The notes under the pieces are model-generated. The model was not told the DNA's origin. It did no database searches and saw nothing but the letters and a program-made list of their open reading frames with translations. This document shows positions 17,484 through 26,594 of a stretch of DNA of 64,000 bases, piece after piece. The position numbers and the translations under genes are program-made. The stretch is taken from positions 1-64,000 of the forward strand of contig CAZYOF010000005.1 in the NCBI GenBank assembly GCA_964648485.1, given 5' to 3'. The stretch comes from DAIOEK01 sp964648485 (GTDB lineage Bacteria > Chloroflexota > Anaerolineae > Anaerolineales > Anaerolineaceae). Numbering within the stretch: position 1 is the first letter of the stretch; every line of letters starts with the position of its first letter.

Positions 17484-18842
17484 ATGGTAGATTTACTCAA
17501 AAGGACACGGATATATAACCTGTTATTTGGAATCAGCCTGTTTATCCTGACAATTTTCACCATCTATTTTCCCTTAACAAATGAAATCAATAAGACACTG
17601 CTTGAAAACTGGATTGCCACGGCAACTTCCAGCTCTCTTACCTTTAAAGTGTTTACCGAAAAAAGCATCGAAGGTGCGCACGGAGTTTCCAGCCGGAGTG
17701 TAATCCGGGATGCCATCATTCAATACAATAGTGGCCAGCTTGGCTGGGAAGAATTAGCGGAATTCACTGATCCCAAGTATAAAGACGGCGTCTCTGTCAT
17801 CGATAATATTGTGCTGGCATACCGGCTTGTTCATGATGATGTTCTGGTATTCTATGAGCCAGAACCTGACCATAATACTGCAACGGACTTCACGAGCATC
17901 CCCAAGCGGGATGGACAAATTGACATCTTCTACTCCCATGGGAAATATCATTTGGTTGTTTACTCTGATATTGAGCATGATCGAACACTTCTGGGGACAG
18001 ATGTCCTGGTCTATGATATGACACCCATTCTGGAGGAGATCCATACCAGCATGCTTCAGGTAGAAATTATAGATTTGGATACCCGAATGCATACTGATTT
18101 TGGATCTGTCTATTCCTCTTCTTACAGTTATCAGGTGTCGAGAGATAAGGAAATGGTCCATTACCTGCAAGAGATTGACCCGGGCAGGTATTACTTACAC
18201 ATCTACACCCCTTATAAACAAATTATTGGAGTATCTCAATCGAGGATCTATCTCCAGTTGGCTTTATTCACATTAGGTGTGCTATTGCTGTTTATTCTCT
18301 TCAACATGGTAATTCTCCGCCAGGCTAACCGACTTTTAACTGAATCTGAAAGCAGCCGGGAGAAGTATCGAAAGTTCGCTTATCAAGACACCCTCACCAA
18401 CGCATACTCAAGATTATCTCTCGACCATTGGCTCGAGGAGCAGAAAAATAGTACCACACCAGCCGGGCTCTCAATGGTCATGCTGGATATTGACTCTTTC
18501 AAGTACATCAATGATGAATACGGTCATCAGGTCGGGGATGAGGTCTTGATCCGGTTGGCGGATACGATCAATGCGACCATACGGAAGGATGACTTTTTGG
18601 TGAGATATGGTGGCGATGAATTTGTAATCATTTTTAATCACGCACAGGAGGAGCAAGCGGCGGAGGTTCTCAAGAGAATTGAAGCCAGGCTTGAAAAGGA
18701 AAACCCGTATGAGTTTCCAATCCGCATATCATACGGAATTGCTCAGATAGATAACATCAATGAGTATGATGAAGCGCTGGTTCTGGCTGATCAGCGGATG
18801 TATATTCACAAGAATAGTAAAAACAACAAATCGAAAAATTGA
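17484..18842 (+). CDS. Membrane-bound diguanylate cyclase (GGDEF)
   Basis: 452 residues from ATG 17484; an in-frame TTG at 17436 is less likely. An N-terminal membrane span (LLFGISLFILTIFTIYF), an extracytoplasmic sensor region of about 230 residues and a second span (LQLALFTLGVLLLFILFN) precede the GGDEF domain. DIDSFKYINDEYGHQVGDEV and RYGGDEF (near 375) are intact, and RKDD five residues before GGDEF matches the inhibitory I-site. It should make cyclic di-GMP from two GTP, with product feedback, in response to an external cue that the sequence does not identify. There is no EAL domain. A promoter-rich AT stretch precedes it. Confidence 0.9.
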   Translation: MVDLLKRTRIYNLLFGISLFILTIFTIYFPLTNEINKTLLENWIATATSSSLTFKVFTEKSIEGAHGVSSRSVIRDAIIQYNSGQLGWEELAEFTDPKYKDGVSVIDNIVLAYRLVHDDVLVFYEPEPDHNTATDFTSIPKRDGQIDIFYSHGKYHLVVYSDIEHDRTLLGTDVLVYDMTPILEEIHTSMLQVEIIDLDTRMHTDFGSVYSSSYSYQVSRDKEMVHYLQEIDPGRYYLHIYTPYKQIIGVSQSRIYLQLALFTLGVLLLFILFNMVILRQANRLLTESESSREKYRKFAYQDTLTNAYSRLSLDHWLEEQKNSTTPAGLSMVMLDIDSFKYINDEYGHQVGDEVLIRLADTINATIRKDDFLVRYGGDEFVIIFNHAQEEQAAEVLKRIEARLEKENPYEFPIRISYGIAQIDNINEYDEALVLADQRMYIHKNSKNNKSKN

Positions 18843-18865
18843 CGGTGGCATTTCCTTAAAATATA

Positions 18866-18932
18866 TTGACTCGTGATTTTTCTCGTGCTATTATGTTATC
18901 GATAACGGGAACGATAACAGGATCGATAACAT
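18866..18932 (+). promoter_or_regulatory. Promoter and LacI-type operator cluster before the arabinose regulator
   Basis: TTGACT (18866-18871), a 17-nt spacer and TATTAT (18889-18894) form a strong promoter. The perfect palindrome GTTATCGATAAC (18895-18906) sits on the likely start site, followed by two more half-sites, CGATAAC at 18912-18918 and 18924-18930. This is the style of a LacI/GalR-family operator, so the regulator most likely represses its own transcription and perhaps the operon behind it. Confidence 0.8.
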
Positions 18933-19985
18933 ATGCTTATCAGGCATAAACGCCCTACCATCAAACAAGTAGCTTCCGCCGCCGGTGTCTCTACGCAAAC
19001 CGTATCGCGTGTGATGAACGACCGTCCGGATGTCTCTCCTGAAACCCGTGAAAGAGTGCAAAAGGTAATTGATGATATGGGCTATCAGCCCAGCGCATTG
19101 GCGCGCAGCCTGATCCGCCAGCGGAGTTACACGTTGGGTGTGGTTACGGCGGGATTGAAATATATCGGTCCATCCCGCACATTGAGTGGAATCACCAACG
19201 CCGCAGAAGAATTCGGGTATTCTCTTTTGCTCAAAGAGCTGCCGAGTTTTGATTCCAATAACATTATGCACATCCTGCAGGAATTCCTTTCCCGGCACGC
19301 TGATGGCATCATCTGGGCTGTCCCTGAAGTTGGTGAAAATCGCGAGTGGCTCAATCAACCCCTTGCAGACCTGGAAATTCCCATCGTGTTTTTAACCATG
19401 CAGCCCAGGGAAAACATTTCTGTGGTTTCCATAGATAACTATCTGGGTGCGCGAATGGCGATGACGCATCTCATTGAGCAGGGTTACAGAAATATCGGTC
19501 ATATCTCCGGACCGTTAGATTGGTGGGAATCACGACAGCGGATGACTGCCTGGGCGGATGTCTTACGTGAAAATGGACTTCCGGCAGGTGAAAATCAATG
19601 GGTGGAAGGAAATTGGTCATCCACAAGTGGCGCGCAGGCGATCCAGAAGCTATTTGAACAGTATCCAGAAATGGATGCTGTTTTTGCGGCTAATGACCAG
19701 ATGGCATTAAGTGTTTTACAGGCTTGCTGCCAGCGAAATATCTCCATTCCGGGCCAGTTGGGCCTGGTCGGATTCGACAATATTCAGGAATCCGGTTTCT
19801 TTTACCCGGCATTAACCACTGTGCAATCAGAGCAATATACTGTCGGTCGTGAAGCAGTGGAAGAAATGGTAAAGATCATTGAAGCCCGCCGTCAGAATGC
19901 GGAATATAGCGTACCCGCACCTATTATGCTCAAACCAACACTCGTAGTGCGGCAAAGCTCAATAAAGCATCAAGATGATTATTAA
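18933..19985 (+). CDS. LacI-family transcriptional regulator of the arabinose operon
   Basis: 350 residues. The N-terminal HTH is complete: PTIKQVASAAGVSTQTVSRV at 9-28, then a hinge helix, YQPSALARSL. Residues about 60-345 are the periplasmic-binding-protein-like effector domain, with TLGVVTAGLKYIGPSRTLSG, IEQGYRNIGHISGP and AVFAANDQMALSVLQAC. ATG 18933 overlaps the operator cluster by a few bases and no Shine-Dalgarno is obvious. It lies directly ahead of the sugar transporter and ara genes, 191 bp away, so an arabinose-type effector is inferred from context. Confidence 0.9.
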   Translation: MLIRHKRPTIKQVASAAGVSTQTVSRVMNDRPDVSPETRERVQKVIDDMGYQPSALARSLIRQRSYTLGVVTAGLKYIGPSRTLSGITNAAEEFGYSLLLKELPSFDSNNIMHILQEFLSRHADGIIWAVPEVGENREWLNQPLADLEIPIVFLTMQPRENISVVSIDNYLGARMAMTHLIEQGYRNIGHISGPLDWWESRQRMTAWADVLRENGLPAGENQWVEGNWSSTSGAQAIQKLFEQYPEMDAVFAANDQMALSVLQACCQRNISIPGQLGLVGFDNIQESGFFYPALTTVQSEQYTVGREAVEEMVKIIEARRQNAEYSVPAPIMLKPTLVVRQSSIKHQDDY

Positions 19986-20027
19986 AAGGAGGTGAACCTG
20001 GTTAGAAAGGGAAGTACGCAGAAAATG

Positions 20028-20109
20028 AAGTGCCTGCTCGTTGATTGAGGTCCACAGGCAAGCACTTCAGAAGAGGAGAGCCATTCTTTTAAGGAAGAAT
20101 GAATCTCTC
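20028..20109 (+). other. Leader hairpins upstream of the sugar-binding protein gene
   Basis: Two consecutive hairpins lie in the 191-bp gap. The first pairs GAAGTGC (20028-20034) with GCACTTC (20062-20068), with an alternative TGCCTG/CAGGCA pairing inside. The second pairs GAGAG-ATTCTT (20076-20088) with AAGAAT-CTCTC (20095-20109). Neither ends in a long T tract. They may stabilise the highly expressed binding-protein mRNA or separate it from the regulator. No GATAAC operator is seen here. Confidence 0.5.
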
Positions 20110-20176
20110 AAGTTCGATTATACCGTATCAAAAACTCCGTGAGGAGAAACCCAAAACGCTATAAGGAGAGAACGAC

Positions 20177-21220
20177 ATGTTCCGTTTCAAGATTTTTGCA
20201 GTAATCGTAGCACTCACGATGATTTTAGCTGCCTGCGCTCCTGCAGCACCCGCTGCACCGGCAGCACCGGCTGAACCAGCTGCTCCAGCGGCCCCGGTAA
20301 CAGCCAAGATCGGTTTAGCCTGCGCTCCTAACTGCCAGTACAAAGATCTGGTCATCGGCTTCCTTCAGACCGGTTCTGAAGGTGGTTGGCGCGCTGCAAA
20401 CACCGCCTCCTTCAAAGAGACTGCTGAACAACTTGGTTTAACATTGAAATTCTATGATTCGCAGAATGACCTTGCCAAGCAGGTAGCCGGTTTCCATCAA
20501 TTCATTCAGGATCCTGAGGTCAATGTCATTGTCCTTTCAGCTCTTGAAACCACCGGATGGGAAGAAGTGCTCCAGGCTGCCGCTGAAGCTGGCAAAGTGG
20601 TTGTCATCCAAGACCGCCGTATCGATGCACCCGACACCATGTTCGTGACCTACATTGGCGCTGACTTTGTTGAAGAAGGTCGTAAAGCAGCAGATGAAAT
20701 CTGCGCTCTGCTCGAAGGAAAAGAATCCAAGAATGTCTGGGAACTCGTGGGTAATGTGGGCTCTTCAGCAGCAAAAGATCGTGGACAGGGCTTCCGCGAG
20801 AAGATGGAAGAATGCGGTATCACCGTTACCAACAGCCAGACCGCCAACTGGAGCATTACCGAAGGCAAGCAGGTTACAGAAGCCTGGTTGAAAGAATCCA
20901 AAGATGTTCAAGCAATCTTCGGTCAGAATGATGAAATGGCATTGGGCGCAATTGAAGCACTCAAAGAAGCTGGTTTGACACCCGGCAAGGATGTTGTTGT
21001 CCTCTCCGTAGATGCCACCGCCGGTGCATTCAAAGCCATGCTCGCCGGTGATCTGAATGTAACCGTGGAATGCAACCCGCTGCTCGCCCCGCAGGTATAC
21101 GAAGCCGCACTGAAAGCCGCCAATGGCGAATCACTGCCAAAGTGGGTCCCTTCACAGGAAGGCGTCTTCCGCGCTACTGATCCCAACCTGCAGGAAATTG
21201 CTGACGGACGCAAATATTAA
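20177..21220 (+). CDS. Sugar ABC transporter substrate-binding lipoprotein
   Basis: 347 residues. The lipoprotein signal ends MILAACAP (lipobox cysteine near residue 20), followed by an Ala/Pro-rich linker (residues about 21-36). The mature protein is a type I periplasmic-binding fold: IGFLQTGSEGGWRAANTASF, VNVIVLSALETTGWEEVLQAA, KVVVIQDRR and IFGQNDEMALGAIEAL are the usual ribose, galactose and arabinose binding-protein segments, closest by eye to YtfQ-like pentose or hexose binders. A strong AAGGAGAG precedes ATG. With the araA and araD genes downstream, L-arabinose is the most likely ligand, by inference. Confidence 0.9.
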   Translation: MFRFKIFAVIVALTMILAACAPAAPAAPAAPAEPAAPAAPVTAKIGLACAPNCQYKDLVIGFLQTGSEGGWRAANTASFKETAEQLGLTLKFYDSQNDLAKQVAGFHQFIQDPEVNVIVLSALETTGWEEVLQAAAEAGKVVVIQDRRIDAPDTMFVTYIGADFVEEGRKAADEICALLEGKESKNVWELVGNVGSSAAKDRGQGFREKMEECGITVTNSQTANWSITEGKQVTEAWLKESKDVQAIFGQNDEMALGAIEALKEAGLTPGKDVVVLSVDATAGAFKAMLAGDLNVTVECNPLLAPQVYEAALKAANGESLPKWVPSQEGVFRATDPNLQEIADGRKY

Positions 21221-21351
21221 ATCATGCCTGACCAGCTTTCTAATAACCTCACCTGAAAACAAGGTTTCATCATTGTCATGAAAGCTGGGTTCAACTGGTG
21301 AGGAGCGGCGGAAATCGCCGCTCCTCCAATCCCTCGAGACGGAAGATTCAC

Positions 21352-22875
21352 ATGCAAGATACAAATGGTTCGCCTTTACTCATCTCCATGCGCGGAATGA
21401 ACAAAGCCTTTCCGGGTGTTCAGGCTTTGGTAAATGTAGATTTTGATCTCAGGGAAGGTGAAGTCCATGCCCTGATGGGTGGAAATGGTGCTGGAAAATC
21501 TACATTAATCAAAGTTCTCACAGGGGTGGAGAAACCAGACAGCGGACAGATTGTGCTGTTTGGAAAAGAAGTGCATGTCCGCTCACCGCAGCATGCTCAA
21601 AGTCTGGGTATCAGTACGGTTTACCAGGAGATTAACCTCTGCCCTAACTTGACCGTGGCAGAAAACATTCTCATTGGTCGGGAACCGTTGAAGTTTGGAA
21701 ATATTGATTGGAAGAAATTGAATGCACAGGCGCGAGAGATTCTGACGCGTGTGTTGGGCATGGATATCGACGTAACCATCCTGCTGGGGGAGTATCCGGT
21801 TGCCATCCAGCAAATGGTGGCAATCGTCCGGGCGCTTGAAATTGAAGGGGCGAAAGTGCTCATTCTGGATGAACCCACCTCCAGCCTCTCTACCCGTGAA
21901 ACAGAACAATTACTGGGTGTCATGCGCCGGTTGAAGAATGAAGGCGTTGGAATTATTTTTATTACTCATTTTATTGACCAGGTTTATCTGATATCTGACC
22001 GGGTCACAATCATTCGTAATGGCGGTTTGGTTGGCACTTATGAAACTGCCAAACTGCCCAAAATGGAATTGATCACCAAGATGATCGGTAAAACGATCAC
22101 TGTGCTGGACGGGATGTACAAAACTAAGGAAGAAATTGCTCAAAAGATCGGCAGTGAACCGGTGCTCAGTGCGAGACATTTGGGGCTATCAAATCGGGTG
22201 GAGCCGGTTGACCTGGATCTTCATCCGGGTGAGGTAGTCGGACTGGCAGGTCTGGTCGGTTCGGGTAGAACCGAAATTGCCGATCTTTTGTTTGGAGTCG
22301 AGAATCCGGATAGTGGTAATCTGGTGGTTTCGGGCAAAAAAGTGGATCATTTTTCGCCATATGCATCCATTAAACGAGGATTGGCTCTTTCCCCTGAAGA
22401 CCGGAAAGCGTCAGGGATACTGGATGAACTCACCGTGCGCGAGAATATCATCCTTGCCTTGCAGGCAGGACAGGGTTGGTTCAAATTCCTCAGTAAACAA
22501 AAGCAATATGAAATTGCCGAGCGGTATATGGAACTGCTGGAAATCTCTACACCTTCTGCCGATCAGCAGGTAAAAAATCTGAGCGGTGGAAACCAGCAGA
22601 AGGTAATTCTTGCCCGCTGGCTGGCTACAAATCCTAAAGTACTGATCCTGGATGAGCCTACCCGCGGTATTGACGTGGGGACAAAGGCAGATATCCAAAA
22701 GCTGGTGTTATCTCTGGCGGAAGATGGAATGGCTTGTGTGTTCATCTCTTCTGAGTTGGAAGAGGTGTTGCGCACCAGTCACCGGATTGCCGTAATGAGT
22801 GACCGCAAAAAGGTGGCTGAATATAAAGGCGATACGGAAGAACAGGTAATTATGAAGGCGATGGCAGGTGAATAA
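21352..22875 (+). CDS. Sugar ABC transporter ATP-binding protein (tandem ATPase)
   Basis: 507 residues from ATG 21352; an in-frame opening from 21298 has no better start. It has two ABC modules, as in AraG, MglA and RbsA. The first has Walker A GGNGAGKSTLIKVL near 42 and LILDEPTSSLSTRE near 170. The second has a degenerate Walker A, GLVGSGRTEIADLLFG, the signature LSGGNQQKVILARWL near 415 and LILDEPTRGIDVGTK. This asymmetry is normal in the family. It energises uptake through the two permeases downstream. Its stop overlaps the permease ATG by 1 nt (TAATG). Confidence 0.95.
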   Translation: MQDTNGSPLLISMRGMNKAFPGVQALVNVDFDLREGEVHALMGGNGAGKSTLIKVLTGVEKPDSGQIVLFGKEVHVRSPQHAQSLGISTVYQEINLCPNLTVAENILIGREPLKFGNIDWKKLNAQAREILTRVLGMDIDVTILLGEYPVAIQQMVAIVRALEIEGAKVLILDEPTSSLSTRETEQLLGVMRRLKNEGVGIIFITHFIDQVYLISDRVTIIRNGGLVGTYETAKLPKMELITKMIGKTITVLDGMYKTKEEIAQKIGSEPVLSARHLGLSNRVEPVDLDLHPGEVVGLAGLVGSGRTEIADLLFGVENPDSGNLVVSGKKVDHFSPYASIKRGLALSPEDRKASGILDELTVRENIILALQAGQGWFKFLSKQKQYEIAERYMELLEISTPSADQQVKNLSGGNQQKVILARWLATNPKVLILDEPTRGIDVGTKADIQKLVLSLAEDGMACVFISSELEEVLRTSHRIAVMSDRKKVAEYKGDTEEQVIMKAMAGE

Positions 22876-23954
22876 TGGCAGTGTCCAAATCTCCTAATTC
22901 CATGCGGAAGATCACCGAAAGTAAATTATTCTTCCCGATTTTAACTCTGGCAATCATATTAATTCTGGATGCCGTCCTGGTACCTAACTTCTTCGCTATC
23001 CAGGTGCGTAACGGGAATCTCTACGGCAGCATCATTGATATCTTCCGCAATGCTTCAACGGTCATACTGCTCGCACTGGGTATGACACTCGTGATTGCCA
23101 CCGGAGGGGTGGATCTATCGGTGGGGGCTATCATGGCGATTGCAGCTTCTGTTGCCGCAGTGATGATGAATCCGGTGATCATTGGTCTGGAACTCCCACC
23201 TGATTTGATGAAATTCATCAATGATCCGAACTTCACCTATTCTCCCCTGTGGGAGGTAATAATTGTCACCCTGATTGTGGCAACCATCTGCGGTCTCTGG
23301 AATGGGATTCTGGTGGCTTATGTGAAAATCCAACCGATGGTCGCTACTTTAATCCTGATGATTGCCGGGCGTGGTATTGCCCAGTTGATCACCAATGGAG
23401 TCCGCATCCAGATTTTTTACCAGCCTTATGCATTTATCGGCCAGGGTTGGATCGTGCTGCCATTTTCACTTTTCATTGTTGCTTTCATGTTCGCGGTCAT
23501 CTGGCTGCTTACGCGCCGTACCGCTATCGGGTTGTTTATTGAATCGGTGGGTATCAATGCCAAATCCAGCCTGTTCAGCGGCATTGATGAAAAGAAGATC
23601 AAATTACTGGCATACGCGATCTGTGGTTTTTGCGCCGGTATTGCCGGACTGGTTGCCAGCGCCAACATTAAAACCTCCGATGCAAACAACATTGGTCTTG
23701 GTCTGGAATTGGATGCAATTCTGGCAGTGGTGATTGGCGGTACCGTGATGGGCGCAGGCGGGAGATTCTCACTCCTGGCAAGCCTGCTCGGAGCGGTAGT
23801 GATTCAGGCGATTACCACCTCAATGTATGCCATCGGTGTACCTGCTTTCGCGCTTCAGGCTATTAAAGGTGTGTTTGTTATTCTTATCATTCTCCTGTAC
23901 TCAGATCAGGTTCGCAGCTTCATTCGCAGAATTACTGCACCGAAAGGGGCTTAG
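22875..23954 (+). CDS. Sugar ABC transporter permease 1
   Basis: 359 residues with eight to ten membrane segments. The segments TVILLALGMTLVIATGGVDLSVGAIMAIAAS near 55-85 and NNIGLGLELDAILAVVIGGTVMGAGGRFSL near 275-305 are the conserved BPD_transp_2 signatures of RbsC/AraH-type permeases. It starts inside the stop of the ATPase gene and ends 2 nt before the second permease, so the three are co-translated. It should form the membrane channel as a heterodimer with the next protein. Confidence 0.95.
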   Translation: MAVSKSPNSMRKITESKLFFPILTLAIILILDAVLVPNFFAIQVRNGNLYGSIIDIFRNASTVILLALGMTLVIATGGVDLSVGAIMAIAASVAAVMMNPVIIGLELPPDLMKFINDPNFTYSPLWEVIIVTLIVATICGLWNGILVAYVKIQPMVATLILMIAGRGIAQLITNGVRIQIFYQPYAFIGQGWIVLPFSLFIVAFMFAVIWLLTRRTAIGLFIESVGINAKSSLFSGIDEKKIKLLAYAICGFCAGIAGLVASANIKTSDANNIGLGLELDAILAVVIGGTVMGAGGRFSLLASLLGAVVIQAITTSMYAIGVPAFALQAIKGVFVILIILLYSDQVRSFIRRITAPKGA

Positions 23955-23956
23955 CT

Positions 23957-25531
23957 ATGTGGCTAAAGATATCCAGTTTTATCTCCAGGAACCGTAGATT
24001 TATTCCCCTTGCGGTAACTGCTTTACTGGGCATAACGGCATACCTGGTGGGAGCAATCTTTTACCCCGGTATGCGAGATATCCAGGTATTTTTAAATATA
24101 TTCCGCAATAACGCCTATCTGATGATTAGCGCGGTAGGGATGACCTTTGTAATCCTTTCGGGTGGAATCGATTTGAGCGTGAGCGGTGTGGTTGCCCTCA
24201 CTACAGTTTCAACTGCCGCTTTAATCCGCGCAGGGTGGGATCCCTGGCTGGTGATCCTCCTCATGCTGGTTATGGGAATGGCTCTTGGTGCAGTCATGGG
24301 CGGGTTTGTAGCCTTCCTGAAAGTTCAACCTTTCATTGCCACTCTCGCCGGAATGTGGTTTGCCCGCGGTATGTGTTTCTTTATCAGTGATGATGCCATC
24401 TCGATCAGCCATCCGATCTACACTCTTTTGGGTCAGACCAAAATATTGATACCCGGTCTGGCTGAAATTGCCTGGGCGCAGGGTCGCCAGGCGCCATTCG
24501 TCTCAATTGCAGTGGTGGTATCCATCCTCGTTATCCTTGTGGGGATCTATGTGGCCCACTTTACCCGGTTTGGCAGAAATGTTTATGCGGTGGGCGGAAA
24601 TGAACAGTCTGCCCGGCTCATGGGGTTGCCTGTGAATGCCACCAAGGTACTGGTATATACCATCAGCGGTTTCTGCTCAGGACTGGCAGGTGTAGTGCTC
24701 AGTATTTTCGTGCTCTCCGGACATGGTTTATATGCCTCTGGCTATGAAATGGATGTGATCGCATCAGTTGTGATGGGCGGAACGATGCTCACCGGGGGGG
24801 CGGGATATGTGTTCGGCACACCATTTGGAGTGCTGATACTCGGAATAACCCAGACCTTAATCCAGTTCAATGGCTCCTTAAGCTCATGGTGGACCAAAAT
24901 TGTCATTGGTATGCTGACTCTCATGTTCATCGGAGTTCAAAGTATCATCGCTTCGCGTAAGGGAGGCAAACGAGCTTCTGTTATTACCGCAGAAACACGC
25001 CGGAGAAGGTGGCTATATGCCGGGGTTGCCGCAGCGATTGTAGCCGCGTTGGGATTCACGCTGATCTCTAACCCGTCGAGAAATGGATCTGTGATGGGCA
25101 CCCCCGCTAAAGAAAAATGCACTCTCCAGCCTTACCGGCAGGATTTTGCAGGGACGTTATTAACGGATGGCGCGGTCATTGTTTATGAAAGAAATGGCGG
25201 ACCAAACTGCATCGATGAGATCTATGCATTCTATCCGGAGGGGCGGATTGTGGGTGATGATGGAATCAATAAGGTGGAAAAAGAAGTCACCACGGAAGAA
25301 TTGAATCTGCTGATTTCCAGGATCACAGATCTGGGATGGTTTACGGATGAATTGTATGACACCTGGCACACACCCTGTGGTCAGTGCTATGGCTATTATC
25401 TCACCATGTCCAGTGATGGGCAGACAAAGACGGTCAAGGGTGTAGATGGCGGTACGGATGCGCCAGCGGTTTACTGGCAGATCATCTCATTGGTAAAAGG
25501 TATGGTCCCCAAGATGATTCCGGGTCAGTAA
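23957..25531 (+). CDS. Sugar ABC transporter permease 2 with unusual C-terminal extracytoplasmic domain
   Basis: 524 residues, about 190 more than a usual RbsC-type permease. Residues 1-335 are the permease (AVGMTFVILSGGIDLSVSGV near 55, YEMDVIASVVMGGTMLTGGAG near 265). After a basic linker (GGKRASVITAETRRRRW) comes one more membrane span (LYAGVAAAIVAALGFTLI) and a domain of about 150 residues containing KEKCTL, GGPNC and TPCGQC. Four cysteines in a presumably external domain suggest disulfides. Its ELNLLISRITDLGWF/DELYDTWH part resembles small lipoprotein domains such as that encoded at 34852. The open frame is continuous, so I see no sign of a frameshift artefact. Confidence 0.9.
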   Translation: MWLKISSFISRNRRFIPLAVTALLGITAYLVGAIFYPGMRDIQVFLNIFRNNAYLMISAVGMTFVILSGGIDLSVSGVVALTTVSTAALIRAGWDPWLVILLMLVMGMALGAVMGGFVAFLKVQPFIATLAGMWFARGMCFFISDDAISISHPIYTLLGQTKILIPGLAEIAWAQGRQAPFVSIAVVVSILVILVGIYVAHFTRFGRNVYAVGGNEQSARLMGLPVNATKVLVYTISGFCSGLAGVVLSIFVLSGHGLYASGYEMDVIASVVMGGTMLTGGAGYVFGTPFGVLILGITQTLIQFNGSLSSWWTKIVIGMLTLMFIGVQSIIASRKGGKRASVITAETRRRRWLYAGVAAAIVAALGFTLISNPSRNGSVMGTPAKEKCTLQPYRQDFAGTLLTDGAVIVYERNGGPNCIDEIYAFYPEGRIVGDDGINKVEKEVTTEELNLLISRITDLGWFTDELYDTWHTPCGQCYGYYLTMSSDGQTKTVKGVDGGTDAPAVYWQIISLVKGMVPKMIPGQ

Positions 25532-25569
25532 AAATGGGCAAGGATGAGATTGTGCGAGGAGAAAAATTA

Positions 25570-26496
25570 ATGCGCATACGTAAGGCTTTGCTAATTATTC
25601 CACTTATTGTGAATTTTGTGATCACTGCCTGTGTTTACGTGGTGCTTCCACCTGGGTTGGATTTAGGTTCCGCCAGTAAAAGCGGTGATTGGGATGCGGT
25701 TGTTACAGGTGTCAGCCAGACGACAGCAGGAGACCTGCATGTGGATATCACCATTCGAAATGGTACGGGGTCATGGAGTACCATGAAGGCTGTGGAGGGT
25801 AAACCAGCCATTCTAACAACCAGTGATGGAAAGACACATAACTGTGAAACAGTTTTTGTGGGCACAGGCGGACACCGGCTTGCACCTGGCTTTCAGATCC
25901 GTGGATATACCGGGGGAACCAAGTCGAAACCGGAGACCCAACTATTGTATGTTGAATGTGCTGGCGTGAATGCAGAATCTGCTGCAAAACTGGCGGTGGA
26001 ATATCTCTCATTTAGCGGAGATTTAGATTATTACCATCAGGATGAGGGAGCCAGCACGGGAACTTTGAAAGTTGAGTTGGGTGAAATTGAGGAGAACTTA
26101 AGTTACCCGATTTTTGATCAGGATATCGTGGATCAGTTAATCACTCCATACGATACTTCCATCCCGGCATTGAGTGATAATGCCATCCGACTGATCAGTT
26201 TACAGCGAAACGATGAGGGGTTTGAGTTCACCTGGGAAAACAACAATCCTACCGAATTTCCCTTAAAAATCCACATTGGCAACCCGCCGGTAATTGGCAG
26301 TGACGGCATCATCTATGGTTATTACCAGATTATGGATCTGGCAACAACACCACTGACCCCATCCGGTGGAAAAGTGGAGTGGAGTACAAAAACTGCCGTT
26401 CCACCGGATGTGAGCAATTGTTTCATCCTCATGAGCGTGGAATCTAAGAATATGCGTTTGTACGTAAACACTCTGCTTGACATCAGGGATAAGTGA
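25570..26496 (+). CDS. Predicted lipoprotein in the arabinose transporter operon
   Basis: 308 residues from ATG 25570 (GAGGAGAAAAA upstream). The signal LLIIPLIVNFVITACVYVVL has a lipobox cysteine at about residue 22. The mature part has two beta-rich segments: WDAVVTGVSQTTAGDLHVDITIRNGTGSW near 40-70 and RLISLQRNDEGFEFTWENNNP near 205-225, of the DUF4352 or CARDB-like type that binds cell-surface partners. It is not a usual component of sugar transporters. The 36-bp spacing from the second permease and the shared strand put it in the operon. An accessory role at the transporter is only an inference. Confidence 0.6.
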   Translation: MRIRKALLIIPLIVNFVITACVYVVLPPGLDLGSASKSGDWDAVVTGVSQTTAGDLHVDITIRNGTGSWSTMKAVEGKPAILTTSDGKTHNCETVFVGTGGHRLAPGFQIRGYTGGTKSKPETQLLYVECAGVNAESAAKLAVEYLSFSGDLDYYHQDEGASTGTLKVELGEIEENLSYPIFDQDIVDQLITPYDTSIPALSDNAIRLISLQRNDEGFEFTWENNNPTEFPLKIHIGNPPVIGSDGIIYGYYQIMDLATTPLTPSGGKVEWSTKTAVPPDVSNCFILMSVESKNMRLYVNTLLDIRDK

Positions 26497-26594
26497 TCTA
26501 TTGATGCGCACTAAATCAGAACGATCAGGTTATGCGGAATACAGGATTTGAGGTAACTAAAACATTATAGGTTTTACTCCAAAGGGAGAAAAGA

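Noticed and set aside
20177..20300. Ala/Pro repeat in the binding protein as a tandem-repeat element
   Set aside because: It is an ordinary low-complexity linker after the lipobox, common in surface lipoproteins of these bacteria.
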